From the NCBI RefSeq assembly GCF_003076635.1, contig NZ_QDKG01000001.1, positions 372,001 through 436,000 on the forward strand: a DNA stretch of 64,000 bases, read 5' to 3'. Both the position numbers and the translations under genes were made by a program. The stretch comes from Sphingobacterium corticibacter. Lineage in GTDB: Bacteria > Bacteroidota > Bacteroidia > Sphingobacteriales > Sphingobacteriaceae. Within the stretch, counting starts at the first letter, position 1, and each line of letters begins with the position of its first letter. The notes under the pieces were generated by a model that made no database searches, had not been told where the DNA came from, and saw only the letters and a list, made by a program, of their open reading frames with translations. Shown here in pieces: positions 9,917 through 20,058 of this stretch.

Positions 9917-12900
9917 ATGCAAAAACAACTACTTAGCATTGTAGTGCTTTTCTGTCTATCTATTGGTATGGCATTAGCACAAAATCGAACCTTATCTGGT
10001 AGGATAACGGATCAAGAAGATGGCTCGCCAGTAATTGGTGCATCCATTTTAATTGAAGGTACATCTGTCGGTACGCAGACAGATCGTGATGGTCGTTATA
10101 CAATTACATTTGCACAATCCGCAAAAAGAGTAGCGATTTCTCATGTAGGCTATCTTTCACAAACCATTTCTCTAACCAATCAAACAGTTTTGGATGTTAA
10201 ATTGACTTCTGAGGCTTCGTATCTAGATGAGGTGGTGGTTACAGGCTATGGCACGCAACGTCGAGGCGATATTGCTGGTGCCATTTCGCGGGTTAATCCA
10301 AAAAACATTGAAAACATGCCCGTACAATCGATTGACCGTGCTTTGCAAGGACAAGCGTCGGGTGTTCAGGTCAATGCCTCCAGCGGTGTACCAGGCGCAG
10401 CGGTTCAGATGCGTATTCGTGGTACGGGATCGATCTCTGCTGGTAATGAGCCATTGTACATCGTAGATGGTGTACAGATGAACACAGGTACGTCCACTTC
10501 TTTCGTCAACTCAAATCCATTGGCATTTTTGAATACGAATGATATTGAGTCTATTTCCGTACTGAAAGATGGCGCAGCAGCAGCCATTTATGGTGCTCAG
10601 GCAGCAAATGGCGTAGTATTAATTACCACTAAAAAAGGTAAAGCTGGACAGAGTCAGATTAACTTCAATACTTTTTTTGGATGGACCGAACCCATGCCAT
10701 CTGTGAAGATGATGAATTCTCAACAATTCGCGCAAGCGCGTGGTGAAGCCATCTGGAACAGAAACCCAACCAGGACTGATGAAGCAAATCGAAATGCTTG
10801 GTTAGATGCTTTAGGTTTACCGCGTACTACCACGGATGCCGAAATAGCCGCATTACCGACATATGACTGGCAAGATGCTGCATTCCGTAATGGTAAAAAT
10901 CAAAACTACGAATTGTCGTTTTCTGGCGGTAGCGAACGCACTACTGTTTTTATGTCTGGTTCGTATAACAAGCAGGAAGGAGCAGTAGTTGGGATTGATT
11001 TTAGCCGCGGTACTGCATTGGCTAACATTAGCCACAAAGCCTTGGATTGGCTAACTGTAGATTTCAACGCTAAGTTATCTTCTGTAACACAAAATGGTAT
11101 TACAGGAAGTGGATCTTCTTCAGGAGCTTTTGCTGCGCCACAGTACTCAGCGCCGATGATGCTGCCTTATGTACCGATATACAATGAAGATGGTACTTTT
11201 AATGCACCAACAACAAACCTTCCCGGTGATATGGGGCATAATTCAATTTTTGCGGCCTCGGTAAACACAATCCGGAGTAACACCAAAGCCGTTGTTGGTA
11301 ATACGGCATTTACAGCGAAAATCATAGATGGTTTGACGTTTCGTTCGTTTTATGGTATTGACTATCGTATGATTGCTTCCCAAAATTATACTGACCCTCG
11401 AACCATTGATGGTTTTTCGAGAAATGGTTTGTTGCAATTGGATAATTACGAGAATGTTAACTTCTTGACTAACCAGACGTTCAACTATAACAAAACTTTT
11501 AATACCGATCACACCGTTGCTGCTATTTTAGGAGCTGAGTACAGACAAGATAATCGCGATTACCGTTTTATGTCGGGCGAAGGTTTTCCAACTTTTCAGT
11601 TCCGTACGATGCAGTCTGCTGCGAATCCAGTAAGTGTAACAGGTAACTATACTGGTTATAAAACTGCTGGTATCTTCGGAAAGGTGAACTACGATTACAA
11701 AAAGAAATATTTCATCGGCGGTGTTTTGCGCTATGATGGTTCTTCTCGTTTCGGTGCGGATAACCGTTATGGATGGTTCCCAGGTGTATCTGCTGCCTGG
11801 GATATCAATCAAGAAGATTTCTTGAATGATATAAATTGGTTATCGCAGTTGAAATTAAGAGCCAGTTATGGCCATACCGGTAACTCTAATATTGATAATT
11901 TTGGATGGAGAGGATTATACCAAGGTTTGGGAGCTTACAATGGCCAACCAGGTATTCGTCCGTCAGGTATTTCTAATCCAGAGTTGAAATGGGAACGTAA
12001 TATTACCACTAACTTAGGTCTGGATCTTGGATTTTTTGATGGTCGTATTACTGCAGAAGTTGATGTTTTCCGTCGTCTCAGTACGGACTTGTTGCTTGAT
12101 CGGCCGCTACCTTATACATCAGGTTATGCAGATGTAAGTTCGAATATTGCCGAAGTAGAAAACCGTGGTCTAGAGCTTACGCTGAATACGATCAATGTAC
12201 AGGCTAGAGATTTCCGTTGGACCACTAGTTTCAATGTCACCTTTATGGATAACAAATTGTTATCATTATACGATGGCTTAGAGGTGTTGCCAGGCGAGCA
12301 GTCAATCCGTGTGGGTTACTCCTTAGGTTCTCAGTTTTACGGAAGATATGCTGGTGTGAATGCAGCGACAGGAAAAGCAATGTGGTATGATAATGCCGGA
12401 AACATTACCTATTCGCTAAGAAACCCCTTGGATTATACTGTCCTAGGAAACAGCTTAAGTGATAGTTACGGAGGCTTTACAAATACATTCAACTACAAGG
12501 GAGTGGAGTTATCTGCTTTTTTCCAATACGATTTTGGACGTATGCTGTATAATAGTCAGAATGCTTTTTGGTATCGTAACGGTGCTACTTCCAGAAATGG
12601 TTTGGTGGATGTTTTTGAAAGACGCTGGCAAGAACCAGGCGATATTACATCAGTACCAAGGCCGATCGATGGCGGTGCAGAAGTGGGTATGGCCAATGGA
12701 TATGGTACTAGTAGCCGTTTCTTAGAAGATGCATCCTACATTCGTTTAAAAAATATTAGTCTTTCGTATACCTTGCCTACAGAGTTGGCATCTCGCCTTC
12801 GCGCTAGACAATTACGCGTATATGCGCAGGGAACAAACTTGTTCACATGGACGAAATGGACTGGTTACGATCCAGAATTTGGATCAACAGGGACGAATTC

Positions 12901-12988
12901 TGAGCGCGGTACTACCGTACAAGGATCAACTCAAGGTGCTATCCCGCCATTGAAGAGTTTTATCTTCGGTCTACAATTGGGCTTTTAA
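9917..12988 (+). CDS. SusC/RagA family TonB-linked outer-membrane protein
   Basis: TonB-dependent outer-membrane importer. Signal peptide 1-21 (ALA before Q22), carboxypeptidase-regulatory-like domain about 24-98, TonB-box region DEVVVTGYG at 104-112, plug with PLYIVDGVQM and VLKDGAAAAIYGAQAANG, and a barrel ending SFIFGLQLGF with terminal Phe. At 1023 residues it is full length. The ATG lies 38 bp after a palindrome and downstream of a good TTTG/TAnnTTTG promoter. It heads a three-gene operon with a SusD (17 bp on) and a small lipoprotein. Substrate unknown. Confidence 0.97.
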   Translation: MQKQLLSIVVLFCLSIGMALAQNRTLSGRITDQEDGSPVIGASILIEGTSVGTQTDRDGRYTITFAQSAKRVAISHVGYLSQTISLTNQTVLDVKLTSEASYLDEVVVTGYGTQRRGDIAGAISRVNPKNIENMPVQSIDRALQGQASGVQVNASSGVPGAAVQMRIRGTGSISAGNEPLYIVDGVQMNTGTSTSFVNSNPLAFLNTNDIESISVLKDGAAAAIYGAQAANGVVLITTKKGKAGQSQINFNTFFGWTEPMPSVKMMNSQQFAQARGEAIWNRNPTRTDEANRNAWLDALGLPRTTTDAEIAALPTYDWQDAAFRNGKNQNYELSFSGGSERTTVFMSGSYNKQEGAVVGIDFSRGTALANISHKALDWLTVDFNAKLSSVTQNGITGSGSSSGAFAAPQYSAPMMLPYVPIYNEDGTFNAPTTNLPGDMGHNSIFAASVNTIRSNTKAVVGNTAFTAKIIDGLTFRSFYGIDYRMIASQNYTDPRTIDGFSRNGLLQLDNYENVNFLTNQTFNYNKTFNTDHTVAAILGAEYRQDNRDYRFMSGEGFPTFQFRTMQSAANPVSVTGNYTGYKTAGIFGKVNYDYKKKYFIGGVLRYDGSSRFGADNRYGWFPGVSAAWDINQEDFLNDINWLSQLKLRASYGHTGNSNIDNFGWRGLYQGLGAYNGQPGIRPSGISNPELKWERNITTNLGLDLGFFDGRITAEVDVFRRLSTDLLLDRPLPYTSGYADVSSNIAEVENRGLELTLNTINVQARDFRWTTSFNVTFMDNKLLSLYDGLEVLPGEQSIRVGYSLGSQFYGRYAGVNAATGKAMWYDNAGNITYSLRNPLDYTVLGNSLSDSYGGFTNTFNYKGVELSAFFQYDFGRMLYNSQNAFWYRNGATSRNGLVDVFERRWQEPGDITSVPRPIDGGAEVGMANGYGTSSRFLEDASYIRLKNISLSYTLPTELASRLRARQLRVYAQGTNLFTWTKWTGYDPEFGSTGTNSERGTTVQGSTQGAIPPLKSFIFGLQLGF

Positions 12989-13005
12989 CTAAACACGAAA
13001 CTAAA

Positions 13006-14433
13006 ATGAAGAAAAATATTCTATATATAATGTTAGCTGGCACGTTACTTTTTAATAGCTCATGTGACAGCTTACTGGATGTCGATCCGCAGCAGTCGAT
13101 CGATTCAGAAACAGCATTAACCAGTGAAAATGCCGTAAATGCGGCAGTGAATGCCGTCTATTCTCGATTTAGAGAATTAGGTCTGTACGGTCGCGACTTA
13201 TTAGCCATTCCCGAATTATTAGCGGACGATGCTATCAATACTGGTGCCGGCAACCGTCTGGTACCACAGGCAAATAATCAGCCTGCTGCACATATGCTAA
13301 CAGCAACTTGGCAGATGAGCTACTACGCGATTAATCAAATCAATTTGGTATTCGAAGCGCTAGAAGCACTTTCTGCTACTGATGAGTACAAGGCAAATAT
13401 TGCAGGTCAGCTACATTTTCTAAGAGCACTTAGCTACCACACATTGGCCAAATGCTATGCCTATGATCCAACAGCTATTATTGAAGAATCAAATAGAGGG
13501 AGTGTGCCCATCATCACAAAAGGTGTGCTAACATTGGATCATATTGCATACAATACGCGTCCTACTATTGGCGAAGTTTATGATTTCATATACGCTGATT
13601 TGGAAAATGCAATCACCAAATTACCTAACAATACATCGGTCTACGGTGCTTCAAAATCAGCAGCACATGCACTTTTTAGTCGTGTAGCATTGTATCGTGG
13701 TGATATGACCAAAGTAATATCGGAAGGTACCGCGGCAATAGCTACCGGAGGTAAAACCTTAGCACCTACCAATGCTTTTGTGCAAACGTGGCGCACGGTA
13801 AACAATCCAGAATCTTTCTTTGAGGTGGCATTTACCAATACGGCCGACAATATTGGTGTGAATGAATCGCTACGTGCAACCTATACCACGCGCCTCACTC
13901 CAACTGCTACGTCCGGATCAAACCACGGAAATGTGGTTTTGAATGACGCTTTCTACGCTTTGTACGGTGCTAATGATGTTCGTCGCGATATCATATTACG
14001 TGGCTTGACTACGGCAAATAGAACGCGGTGGGAAATTACAAAATTCATTAGTAGAAGCGGTGTCAATAACATGGATAATGTGCCTGTTATTAGATTGCCA
14101 GAAGTAATTTTAAATATGGCAGAAGCTTACGCTACGGCAAATAGCCCCGTATACAATGAGGCTTCTGCTCGTACTCAACTTAACTTAATCAGAAATCGAG
14201 CGGGTATTGGTCCTTCCACTGCGACTGGGGCAGCATTATTTGAGGATATTATTATGCAGCGCCGATTAGAATTGGCTTTTGAAGGTCATCGTTTCTTTGA
14301 TTTGAAGCGTCTTGGGCGAGACATCATCAAACCTACGGGAAATGTAGCATTTACAGATTTCCGAATTTTGGCCAATATTCCTGTTCGTGAAGCGGCTCCA
14401 AATACACAAGTTGTACAGAACCCTGGTTATTAA
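13006..14433 (+). CDS. SusD/RagB family nutrient-binding lipoprotein
   Basis: Lipoprotein partner of the SusC just upstream. Lipobox NSSC with Cys20, then DSLLDVDPQQ, the usual SusD opening. Further blocks: GQLHFLRALSYHTLAKCYAY, VIRLPEVILNMAEAYA, IIMQRRLELAFEGHRFFDLKR, and a C-terminus ending VVQNPGY. At 475 residues the length is normal. Middle gene of a three-gene operon with short spacings (17 and 15 nt). Confidence 0.96.
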   Translation: MKKNILYIMLAGTLLFNSSCDSLLDVDPQQSIDSETALTSENAVNAAVNAVYSRFRELGLYGRDLLAIPELLADDAINTGAGNRLVPQANNQPAAHMLTATWQMSYYAINQINLVFEALEALSATDEYKANIAGQLHFLRALSYHTLAKCYAYDPTAIIEESNRGSVPIITKGVLTLDHIAYNTRPTIGEVYDFIYADLENAITKLPNNTSVYGASKSAAHALFSRVALYRGDMTKVISEGTAAIATGGKTLAPTNAFVQTWRTVNNPESFFEVAFTNTADNIGVNESLRATYTTRLTPTATSGSNHGNVVLNDAFYALYGANDVRRDIILRGLTTANRTRWEITKFISRSGVNNMDNVPVIRLPEVILNMAEAYATANSPVYNEASARTQLNLIRNRAGIGPSTATGAALFEDIIMQRRLELAFEGHRFFDLKRLGRDIIKPTGNVAFTDFRILANIPVREAAPNTQVVQNPGY

Positions 14434-14448
14434 TTTAGATACTTTATC

Positions 14449-14937
14449 ATGAGATATATAAAATTTATTATTTTGGCATTAGGCATTCCGATGCTTCTTA
14501 ATTCCTGTATGAAGGAAACAGACAAAGATTTTTATTTTACCAATGCATTAGCTGAATTTGACTTAGCAACCAATACAGCAAATGCGCCAGGCGTCAATTA
14601 TCCTCTGCTAGCAGCTAGACTTAGAGGTTCAGGTTTGATTTCGTATCGTATAAACCTGCTTGGTCAGCAGCTGAGCGCTGATCAAGCAATAGCATTACGT
14701 ATAAATGGAGAAAGTACGACTGCGGTAGAAGGAGTTCATTATCGGTTGCCTAATGGTTTGAACGCAACATTTCCAGCTAATTCGAGCTTTGCGAATTTGG
14801 ATGTAGAAGTTTTGGATTTTCCTGCACAAACGACAGGAGCGGCTAATGTAGTATTGGTCTTCGAAATAGTGGGGAATGACGTAGTCAAGCCAAGCGAAAA
14901 TCATAAAAGTATTGGAGTCCAAATCAACGTTCGTTAG
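14449..14937 (+). CDS. Small lipoprotein, DUF4843/Calx-beta-like, SusE-type accessory
   Basis: 162-residue lipoprotein: signal with lipobox LLNSC (Cys20), then a single beta-rich domain. The stretch LRINGESTTAVEGVHYRLP followed by TFPANSSFANLDVEVLDF matches the pattern of the DUF4843/Calx-beta-like lipoproteins often encoded after SusD genes (STA-x-EG-x-HY, then a 'pages/pans' turn). It starts 15 nt after susD and is followed by a strong terminator, so it is the third gene of the operon. A surface substrate-binding or scaffold role is inferred from position only; the family match is from memory of the motif. Confidence 0.75.
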   Translation: MRYIKFIILALGIPMLLNSCMKETDKDFYFTNALAEFDLATNTANAPGVNYPLLAARLRGSGLISYRINLLGQQLSADQAIALRINGESTTAVEGVHYRLPNGLNATFPANSSFANLDVEVLDFPAQTTGAANVVLVFEIVGNDVVKPSENHKSIGVQINVR

Positions 14938-14970
14938 GTTTTAATAAAACAAAGAAAATCATCATTTATA

Positions 14971-15003
14971 AAGGGCTGTCGTTTAAAACGACAGCCCTTT
15001 TTT
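14971..15003 (+). terminator. Terminator of SusC/D operon 3
   Basis: AAGGGCTGTCG paired with CGACAGCCCTT around a TTTAAAA loop, followed by a run of Ts; 33 bp after the lipoprotein stop. Confidence 0.92.
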
Positions 15004-15143
15004 GCTATGGAGAAATAGTTGATCAAAAGGTTGTTAGTCTATATTTTTATTTTCAAATAGAATAACTCTCTGATATCTAAAGCTTGAATTTAGATTTTAT
15101 TTAGATTAATTAAATTTTATTTATGAATAATCCTTAATTATAT

Positions 15144-15151
15144 TATTTTTG
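15144..15151 (+). promoter_or_regulatory. Candidate -7 box of SusC/D operon 4
   Basis: TATTTTTG matches TAnnTTTG, 57 bp before the susC ATG, in very A+T-rich DNA. No TTG at the -33 position, so moderate confidence only. Confidence 0.4.
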
Positions 15152-15208
15152 TTGTAATTAATAATTTATAATTAAATATTGAGGTTTAGTAATAATACGA
15201 TTTAATGT

Positions 15209-18200
15209 ATGAATAAAATAATTACGCTATTCGTCTTGTTTATCATTCATTTAGGAGCGGCCCATGCTCAACAGAGATTGATTACAGGGACAATCAAATC
15301 AGCAAAAGATAATAAACCTTTAGTTGGCGTCTCAGTGGTACTATCCGGTTCATCGAATAATCTTGCGAAATCGGGTGAAGATGGTCAATACGCGATATCA
15401 GTGCCACTCGGTGCCAAAGAGTTGATATTTAATTTGCTGGGGTATGAAACGGTTAAGATTTCTATCGGTCGAAATAATATCATTAACGTGAGTATGTTCG
15501 CTATCAATTCTGAAATTTCAGAAGTAATTGTTGTCGGTTATGGTACAATGCGACGGACGGACCTGACGGGTTCTGTCACTAAAATTAAAGGTGAAAATTT
15601 TCAAGATGTCGCCATCTCTTCGTTTGATAAATTTTTACAAGGTCAAGCAGCCGGAGTCCAATCTACGACACCAAGCGGATTGCTGGGTGAAGGAGCAAGG
15701 GTACGTATTCGCGGTACTAATTCTATTTCCAATAGTTCCAATCCACTTTATGTCGTAGATGGCGTACCGTATGTATCCGACAATGTGAGTCTGTTTACAG
15801 AATCTAGCCCTTTAGCGGATATAAACCCCAGTGATATAGCTAGTGTGGAGATTTTGAAGGATGGTGCATCTACTGCTATTTATGGCTCCAGAGCAGCAAA
15901 TGGTGTTGTGCTGATTACGACTAAACGTGGGCAGCAAGGGGCTTCAAAATTGGAGTATTCAACCTGGCTTGCAGCAGCAACACCTTCTAGGCGTTTTGAT
16001 TTGTTGAACGCAAATGAATTTATAGAAATCACAAATGAAAAATTGCGAAACGCAAATTTGGACGATGCAGCTTTCCCAACGCCCATTCCAGGTCGAGACA
16101 ATGAATTCTACGATACCGACTGGCAAAGTATTATTTTCCGGACTGCATTTCAGCAAAACCACGCCTTATCGGTTAGCGGTGCAAATGACAAAACAAATTA
16201 TTTTGTATCCTTGGGATACACCGATATGGATGGTATCACCTATCCAAATTCCTTAAAACAGTATACGTTGCGAACGCGCGTAGAGCAAAAAGTGTTAAGC
16301 GATAGGTTAACGATTGGTATTAATAATGCCATATCGCATACGACGAATCGCGGACTTAATAATAGTGGCAATGCAACTTCTAGTGCGATGCAAGGTTTAA
16401 TTTTTGCATTTCCCAATGTGCCCGCCAGATGGCCGGACGGATCGTATAATTTAAGTAACGATCAGCTTACGTTAGGCCAGGGTGCCAATACCCGACCAAT
16501 TAGAGGCAATGTCAATCAGGCTTATGTACTCGACAATAATATCTACAAGTTTCAACAACTTAATATTACCGGGAATGCTTTTGCAGAATTGGAAATCATG
16601 AAAGGTTTGAGTTTTAGAACACAGATCGGTATCAATTATATGTTGGGCGAAGATTATTTGTATTTCGATCCTGGTCATGGTGATGGAAGGCCAGTGGGGG
16701 GGCGTATTTTGCAGTATAGTTTTCCAAGATTTCGATATAATTGGCAAAATTTATTGACCTATACCAAAGAATGGGGTGACCACAGTATCAACTCAGTCGT
16801 CGGTCAAGAAATGCAAATGACCAACAATCGCTCTTTCTCAGCAAATGGTACCAGATTGTCTTCACCATTTTTCGGAGAAAACGAAAACATTATCACTGGA
16901 ACACTAAGTAACCAGATTATAGGGGGCAATGCTTCTCAAAATGCTTTTGAATCTTTCTTTGGAAGGGCTCATTATATTTACAAAAATCGATACCTGATTA
17001 GTGCAACATTAAGAAATGATCGCTTGTCTGCTCTACCATTAAATAATCAAACGGCACTACTACCTGGAGCATCTATTGGATGGCGTATTTCAGAAGAAGA
17101 GTTTTTCAATTCTTCTTTAATAAGCAATCTAAAAATTAGAGGTAGCTGGGCAAAAGTTGGAAACACTGAGATTGGCAATTATCCATCAGCGGGTATCTTT
17201 TTGGGTACTCAATATGGAACAAATAATGCCATTCGTTATTTTCAGATAGCTAATCCCGATTTGAGATTTGAAACCAGTCAAAAATTGGATATAGGCCTTG
17301 ACATTGGTTTGTACGACAACAAAGTAATAGTGGTCGCCGATTATTTCAATAACAACATTGATAATCTCATATTGGCTAGTCCGACCGCGCCATCTCTAGG
17401 TGTACCATCGAGCCAAATCAATAGAAATATTGGTGCCATGTATAATAGAGGTTTTGAGTTTGGGGTCAATACAATGAACATTACCCGTGAAGATTTTAGT
17501 TGGAGTACTAATTTCAATATAACTTTTCTGAAAAATAGAGTTAAGCGATTGGTCGAAGGCCAGCCGATAAATTACCTGTATCATACTGTGCGCGAAGGTG
17601 AAGCGATTGGTTCTTTTTATGGTTATGTCGATCGCGGGGTTAATTCAGCTAATGGCAATCCATTGTTTGAGAAAGCAGATGGTACTGTGGTACAACGTGC
17701 TTTTGGTAATAATGGTACATGGAGTATTTATAATCCCGAAAACCCGGCGGATGAATCGCAGATCACCACTGGTCTGAGTATAGACGACAAAAGAATTCTT
17801 GGGCTCTCTAATCCTACATGGTATGGTGGTTTCAATAATAATTTTCGATACAAACGCTTTGATGCTAATATATTTTTTACTTTTTCTGGTGGCAATAAAG
17901 TGTACAACAGAACACGGCAAGAGTCGCTTAATCAACAAGGCTTCGCTGGCGCAGGTAGAGAGCTTTTGGATCGGTGGACAACACCTGGTCAAATTACTGA
18001 TGTACCCAAATTGTATTTTAATTCAGACACATACGCGCTTCAATCGGGTAATTTGAATAGTCGATTCTTAGAAAATGGTACTTTTTTGCGGGCTCAAAAT
18101 TTAGCAATAGGATATACGCTAAAACCGGATTTATTGTCGAGAATTCACGTAAGTAATTTTAGAGTATTTGCGCAAATACAAAATGCCTTTGTTATCACGG

Positions 18201-18352
18201 CATATAAGGGGTTGGATCCCGAATTATCCAATATCAACTCAGGCAATTTCCTGTCCAATGATGTGCAGGTCAGTAACGTACAATCTAGTCTAGACTTCAG
18301 TGCTAGCCCTATTCCTAGGACGTACACATTTGGTTTAAATATTGGATTTTAA
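15209..18352 (+). CDS. SusC/RagA family TonB-linked outer-membrane protein
   Basis: TonB-dependent outer-membrane importer, 1047 residues. Signal peptide 1-20 (AHA before QQ), carboxypeptidase-regulatory-like domain about 23-98, TonB-box region SEVIVVGYGTMRR at about 103-115, plug with PLYVVDGVPYV and ILKDGASTAIYGSRAANG, then barrel ending TFGLNIGF. The DGASTAIYGSRAANGVVLITTK plug segment is near the family consensus. It is followed after 11 bp by its SusD. Substrate unknown; the four SusC proteins here are too divergent to be recent copies of each other. Confidence 0.97.
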   Translation: MNKIITLFVLFIIHLGAAHAQQRLITGTIKSAKDNKPLVGVSVVLSGSSNNLAKSGEDGQYAISVPLGAKELIFNLLGYETVKISIGRNNIINVSMFAINSEISEVIVVGYGTMRRTDLTGSVTKIKGENFQDVAISSFDKFLQGQAAGVQSTTPSGLLGEGARVRIRGTNSISNSSNPLYVVDGVPYVSDNVSLFTESSPLADINPSDIASVEILKDGASTAIYGSRAANGVVLITTKRGQQGASKLEYSTWLAAATPSRRFDLLNANEFIEITNEKLRNANLDDAAFPTPIPGRDNEFYDTDWQSIIFRTAFQQNHALSVSGANDKTNYFVSLGYTDMDGITYPNSLKQYTLRTRVEQKVLSDRLTIGINNAISHTTNRGLNNSGNATSSAMQGLIFAFPNVPARWPDGSYNLSNDQLTLGQGANTRPIRGNVNQAYVLDNNIYKFQQLNITGNAFAELEIMKGLSFRTQIGINYMLGEDYLYFDPGHGDGRPVGGRILQYSFPRFRYNWQNLLTYTKEWGDHSINSVVGQEMQMTNNRSFSANGTRLSSPFFGENENIITGTLSNQIIGGNASQNAFESFFGRAHYIYKNRYLISATLRNDRLSALPLNNQTALLPGASIGWRISEEEFFNSSLISNLKIRGSWAKVGNTEIGNYPSAGIFLGTQYGTNNAIRYFQIANPDLRFETSQKLDIGLDIGLYDNKVIVVADYFNNNIDNLILASPTAPSLGVPSSQINRNIGAMYNRGFEFGVNTMNITREDFSWSTNFNITFLKNRVKRLVEGQPINYLYHTVREGEAIGSFYGYVDRGVNSANGNPLFEKADGTVVQRAFGNNGTWSIYNPENPADESQITTGLSIDDKRILGLSNPTWYGGFNNNFRYKRFDANIFFTFSGGNKVYNRTRQESLNQQGFAGAGRELLDRWTTPGQITDVPKLYFNSDTYALQSGNLNSRFLENGTFLRAQNLAIGYTLKPDLLSRIHVSNFRVFAQIQNAFVITAYKGLDPELSNINSGNFLSNDVQVSNVQSSLDFSASPIPRTYTFGLNIGF

Positions 18353-18363
18353 AACGCAGTATT

Positions 18364-19989
18364 ATGTCGTATCAAAATAAAATTAGAACAGCAACCATAT
18401 CTTTCGCTATAGTAGCATTTATAACAACAACAATAGCTTGTAAAGACTTCACAAAACTAGAACCACTCGACAATCTGTCGGAGGGGAGTGCATTTAGTAC
18501 GCCGGGAAACATTGAATTATCCGTTAATGGCGTGTATCGTATTGCGACTATTGGAGAGAATGAAGGGGCTGTGGATAGAGGTTATCCATTTGGCGCAGCG
18601 GCTCTTCAACTAGCGGAGATGCGGGGGGAGGATATGATCAACTTGCAACAAAGTTTTGTCAATACATATGAGAGCAATTACTCAACTGTAACACCCAATA
18701 ACAGAAATCACTGGGAGCAATTGTATGCGATGATTAATCAAGCAAACGTGATGATTGAAGGCGTGCGACGGGCTGCTCAAAATGGCGTAATAACAACTGT
18801 GGCAGCGTTGGCGTATGAAGGAGAAGGTAGATTTTTACGAGCGTTGGCTCATCATGAGTTATTGTTACATTTTTCACGTCCTTTTGCTGATGACAATGGC
18901 GACAAAGCAGGAGTACCTTATAGAAACGTTGCGATTACTAACAGTACCAATATAGCCAACAATTTGACATTGGGTCGAGGCACCGTCGCTGAGGCGTACG
19001 CGAATTTGTTAATCGATTTAGATTTTGCGGAAGCCAATTTGCCGGCATCTCGTCAATCTACCGCAATAAGTATTTCGCGAGCTACTAGAGGTGCCGCGAT
19101 TGCATTAAAAACGAGAATTAAACTACATCAACAAGATTATACAGGCGTAGTGACGGAAGCTACCAAGTTAGGCGCTTCAGGATCTGGAGGTTTTGTAAGC
19201 ACCGTTGGCGGATACGTGCTTACTGCAAGTCCGGATTTACCTTTCTTAAATAATAGTGGCAACACAGAATCCATATTTTCTTTTGCCAATAGTGGAATTG
19301 CTAATCCAGGAGTTTTGAATTCGTTAGCTTCTATGTTTGGCGCTTCCACTGCTAATCCTAATCCAGCAGCCGGTGGAGGTCGCAATCAGGTGTCGATCAG
19401 TCCTATCCTTTGGAATGCTCCATTTTGGTCAACAAACGATATTCGGCGCACAGCGCTTCATTTTAATCAAATCACGGGCGATCCTAGTTATAGATTAGTA
19501 TACAATAATAAATACCGTAGTTTTTTAATATTTGAGGATTGGACGCCAATTTTGCGCTATGCAGAAGTATTGCTCAATGCTAGTGAAGCACATGCTAGAC
19601 TCGGTAATAATACGCAGGCCTTAAGTTTATTGAATGCTGTGCGCGATCGATCGGTGCCTGCCGCGGAAAGATTTGGAACAACAGCGCCAGCAGATCTATT
19701 GCAAGCTATTCTAAACGAGCGGAGGATTGAGTTTGCTGGCGAGGGCAGGCGTTGGCCAGATATTCATCGCTTGGCGCTAGATGCGGTGTACGGAACAGGT
19801 GGCATTCCTGCGAAAATTGAATTTGCTGCTTTAGCAGGTCAGGCAAGTTTTAATAATATCAATCCTCCAACTATAGCGCGCAATATTGGGATAATTCCTT
19901 ACTCCAATTTCTTATTTCTTTGGCCGATTCCCGAAACTGAGGTTTTGGCCAATCCTACTTTACGGGCACAGCAGAATCCAGGTTATTAA
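18364..19989 (+). CDS. SusD/RagB family nutrient-binding lipoprotein
   Basis: Largest SusD of the window (541 residues), partner of the preceding SusC. Lipoprotein signal with lipobox TIAC (Cys26), then KDFTKLEPLDNLSEGSAF, a typical start. Later blocks: GEGRFLRALAHHELLLHFSRP, LRYAEVLLNASEAHARLG, ILNERRIEFAGEGRRWPDIHR and FLWPIPETEVLANPTL before QQNPGY. The FLWPIP...NP closing motif is diagnostic. It ends just before a bidirectional terminator shared with carA. Confidence 0.96.
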   Translation: MSYQNKIRTATISFAIVAFITTTIACKDFTKLEPLDNLSEGSAFSTPGNIELSVNGVYRIATIGENEGAVDRGYPFGAAALQLAEMRGEDMINLQQSFVNTYESNYSTVTPNNRNHWEQLYAMINQANVMIEGVRRAAQNGVITTVAALAYEGEGRFLRALAHHELLLHFSRPFADDNGDKAGVPYRNVAITNSTNIANNLTLGRGTVAEAYANLLIDLDFAEANLPASRQSTAISISRATRGAAIALKTRIKLHQQDYTGVVTEATKLGASGSGGFVSTVGGYVLTASPDLPFLNNSGNTESIFSFANSGIANPGVLNSLASMFGASTANPNPAAGGGRNQVSISPILWNAPFWSTNDIRRTALHFNQITGDPSYRLVYNNKYRSFLIFEDWTPILRYAEVLLNASEAHARLGNNTQALSLLNAVRDRSVPAAERFGTTAPADLLQAILNERRIEFAGEGRRWPDIHRLALDAVYGTGGIPAKIEFAALAGQASFNNINPPTIARNIGIIPYSNFLFLWPIPETEVLANPTLRAQQNPGY

Positions 19990-20007
19990 TTCTAATTACA
20001 TAATAAA

Positions 20008-20034
20008 AATGGCCGATGATCTTCATCGGCCATT
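20008..20034. terminator. Bidirectional terminator between susD 4 and carA
   Basis: 12-bp stem AATGGCCGATGA / TCATCGGCCATT with a TCT loop. On the - strand it is followed by TTTTTA, making it the better terminator for carA; on the + strand the T run begins a few bases later (GTGTTTTTA). Confidence 0.88.
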
Positions 20035-20058
20035 GTGTTTTTATATAAATCTGGATAA

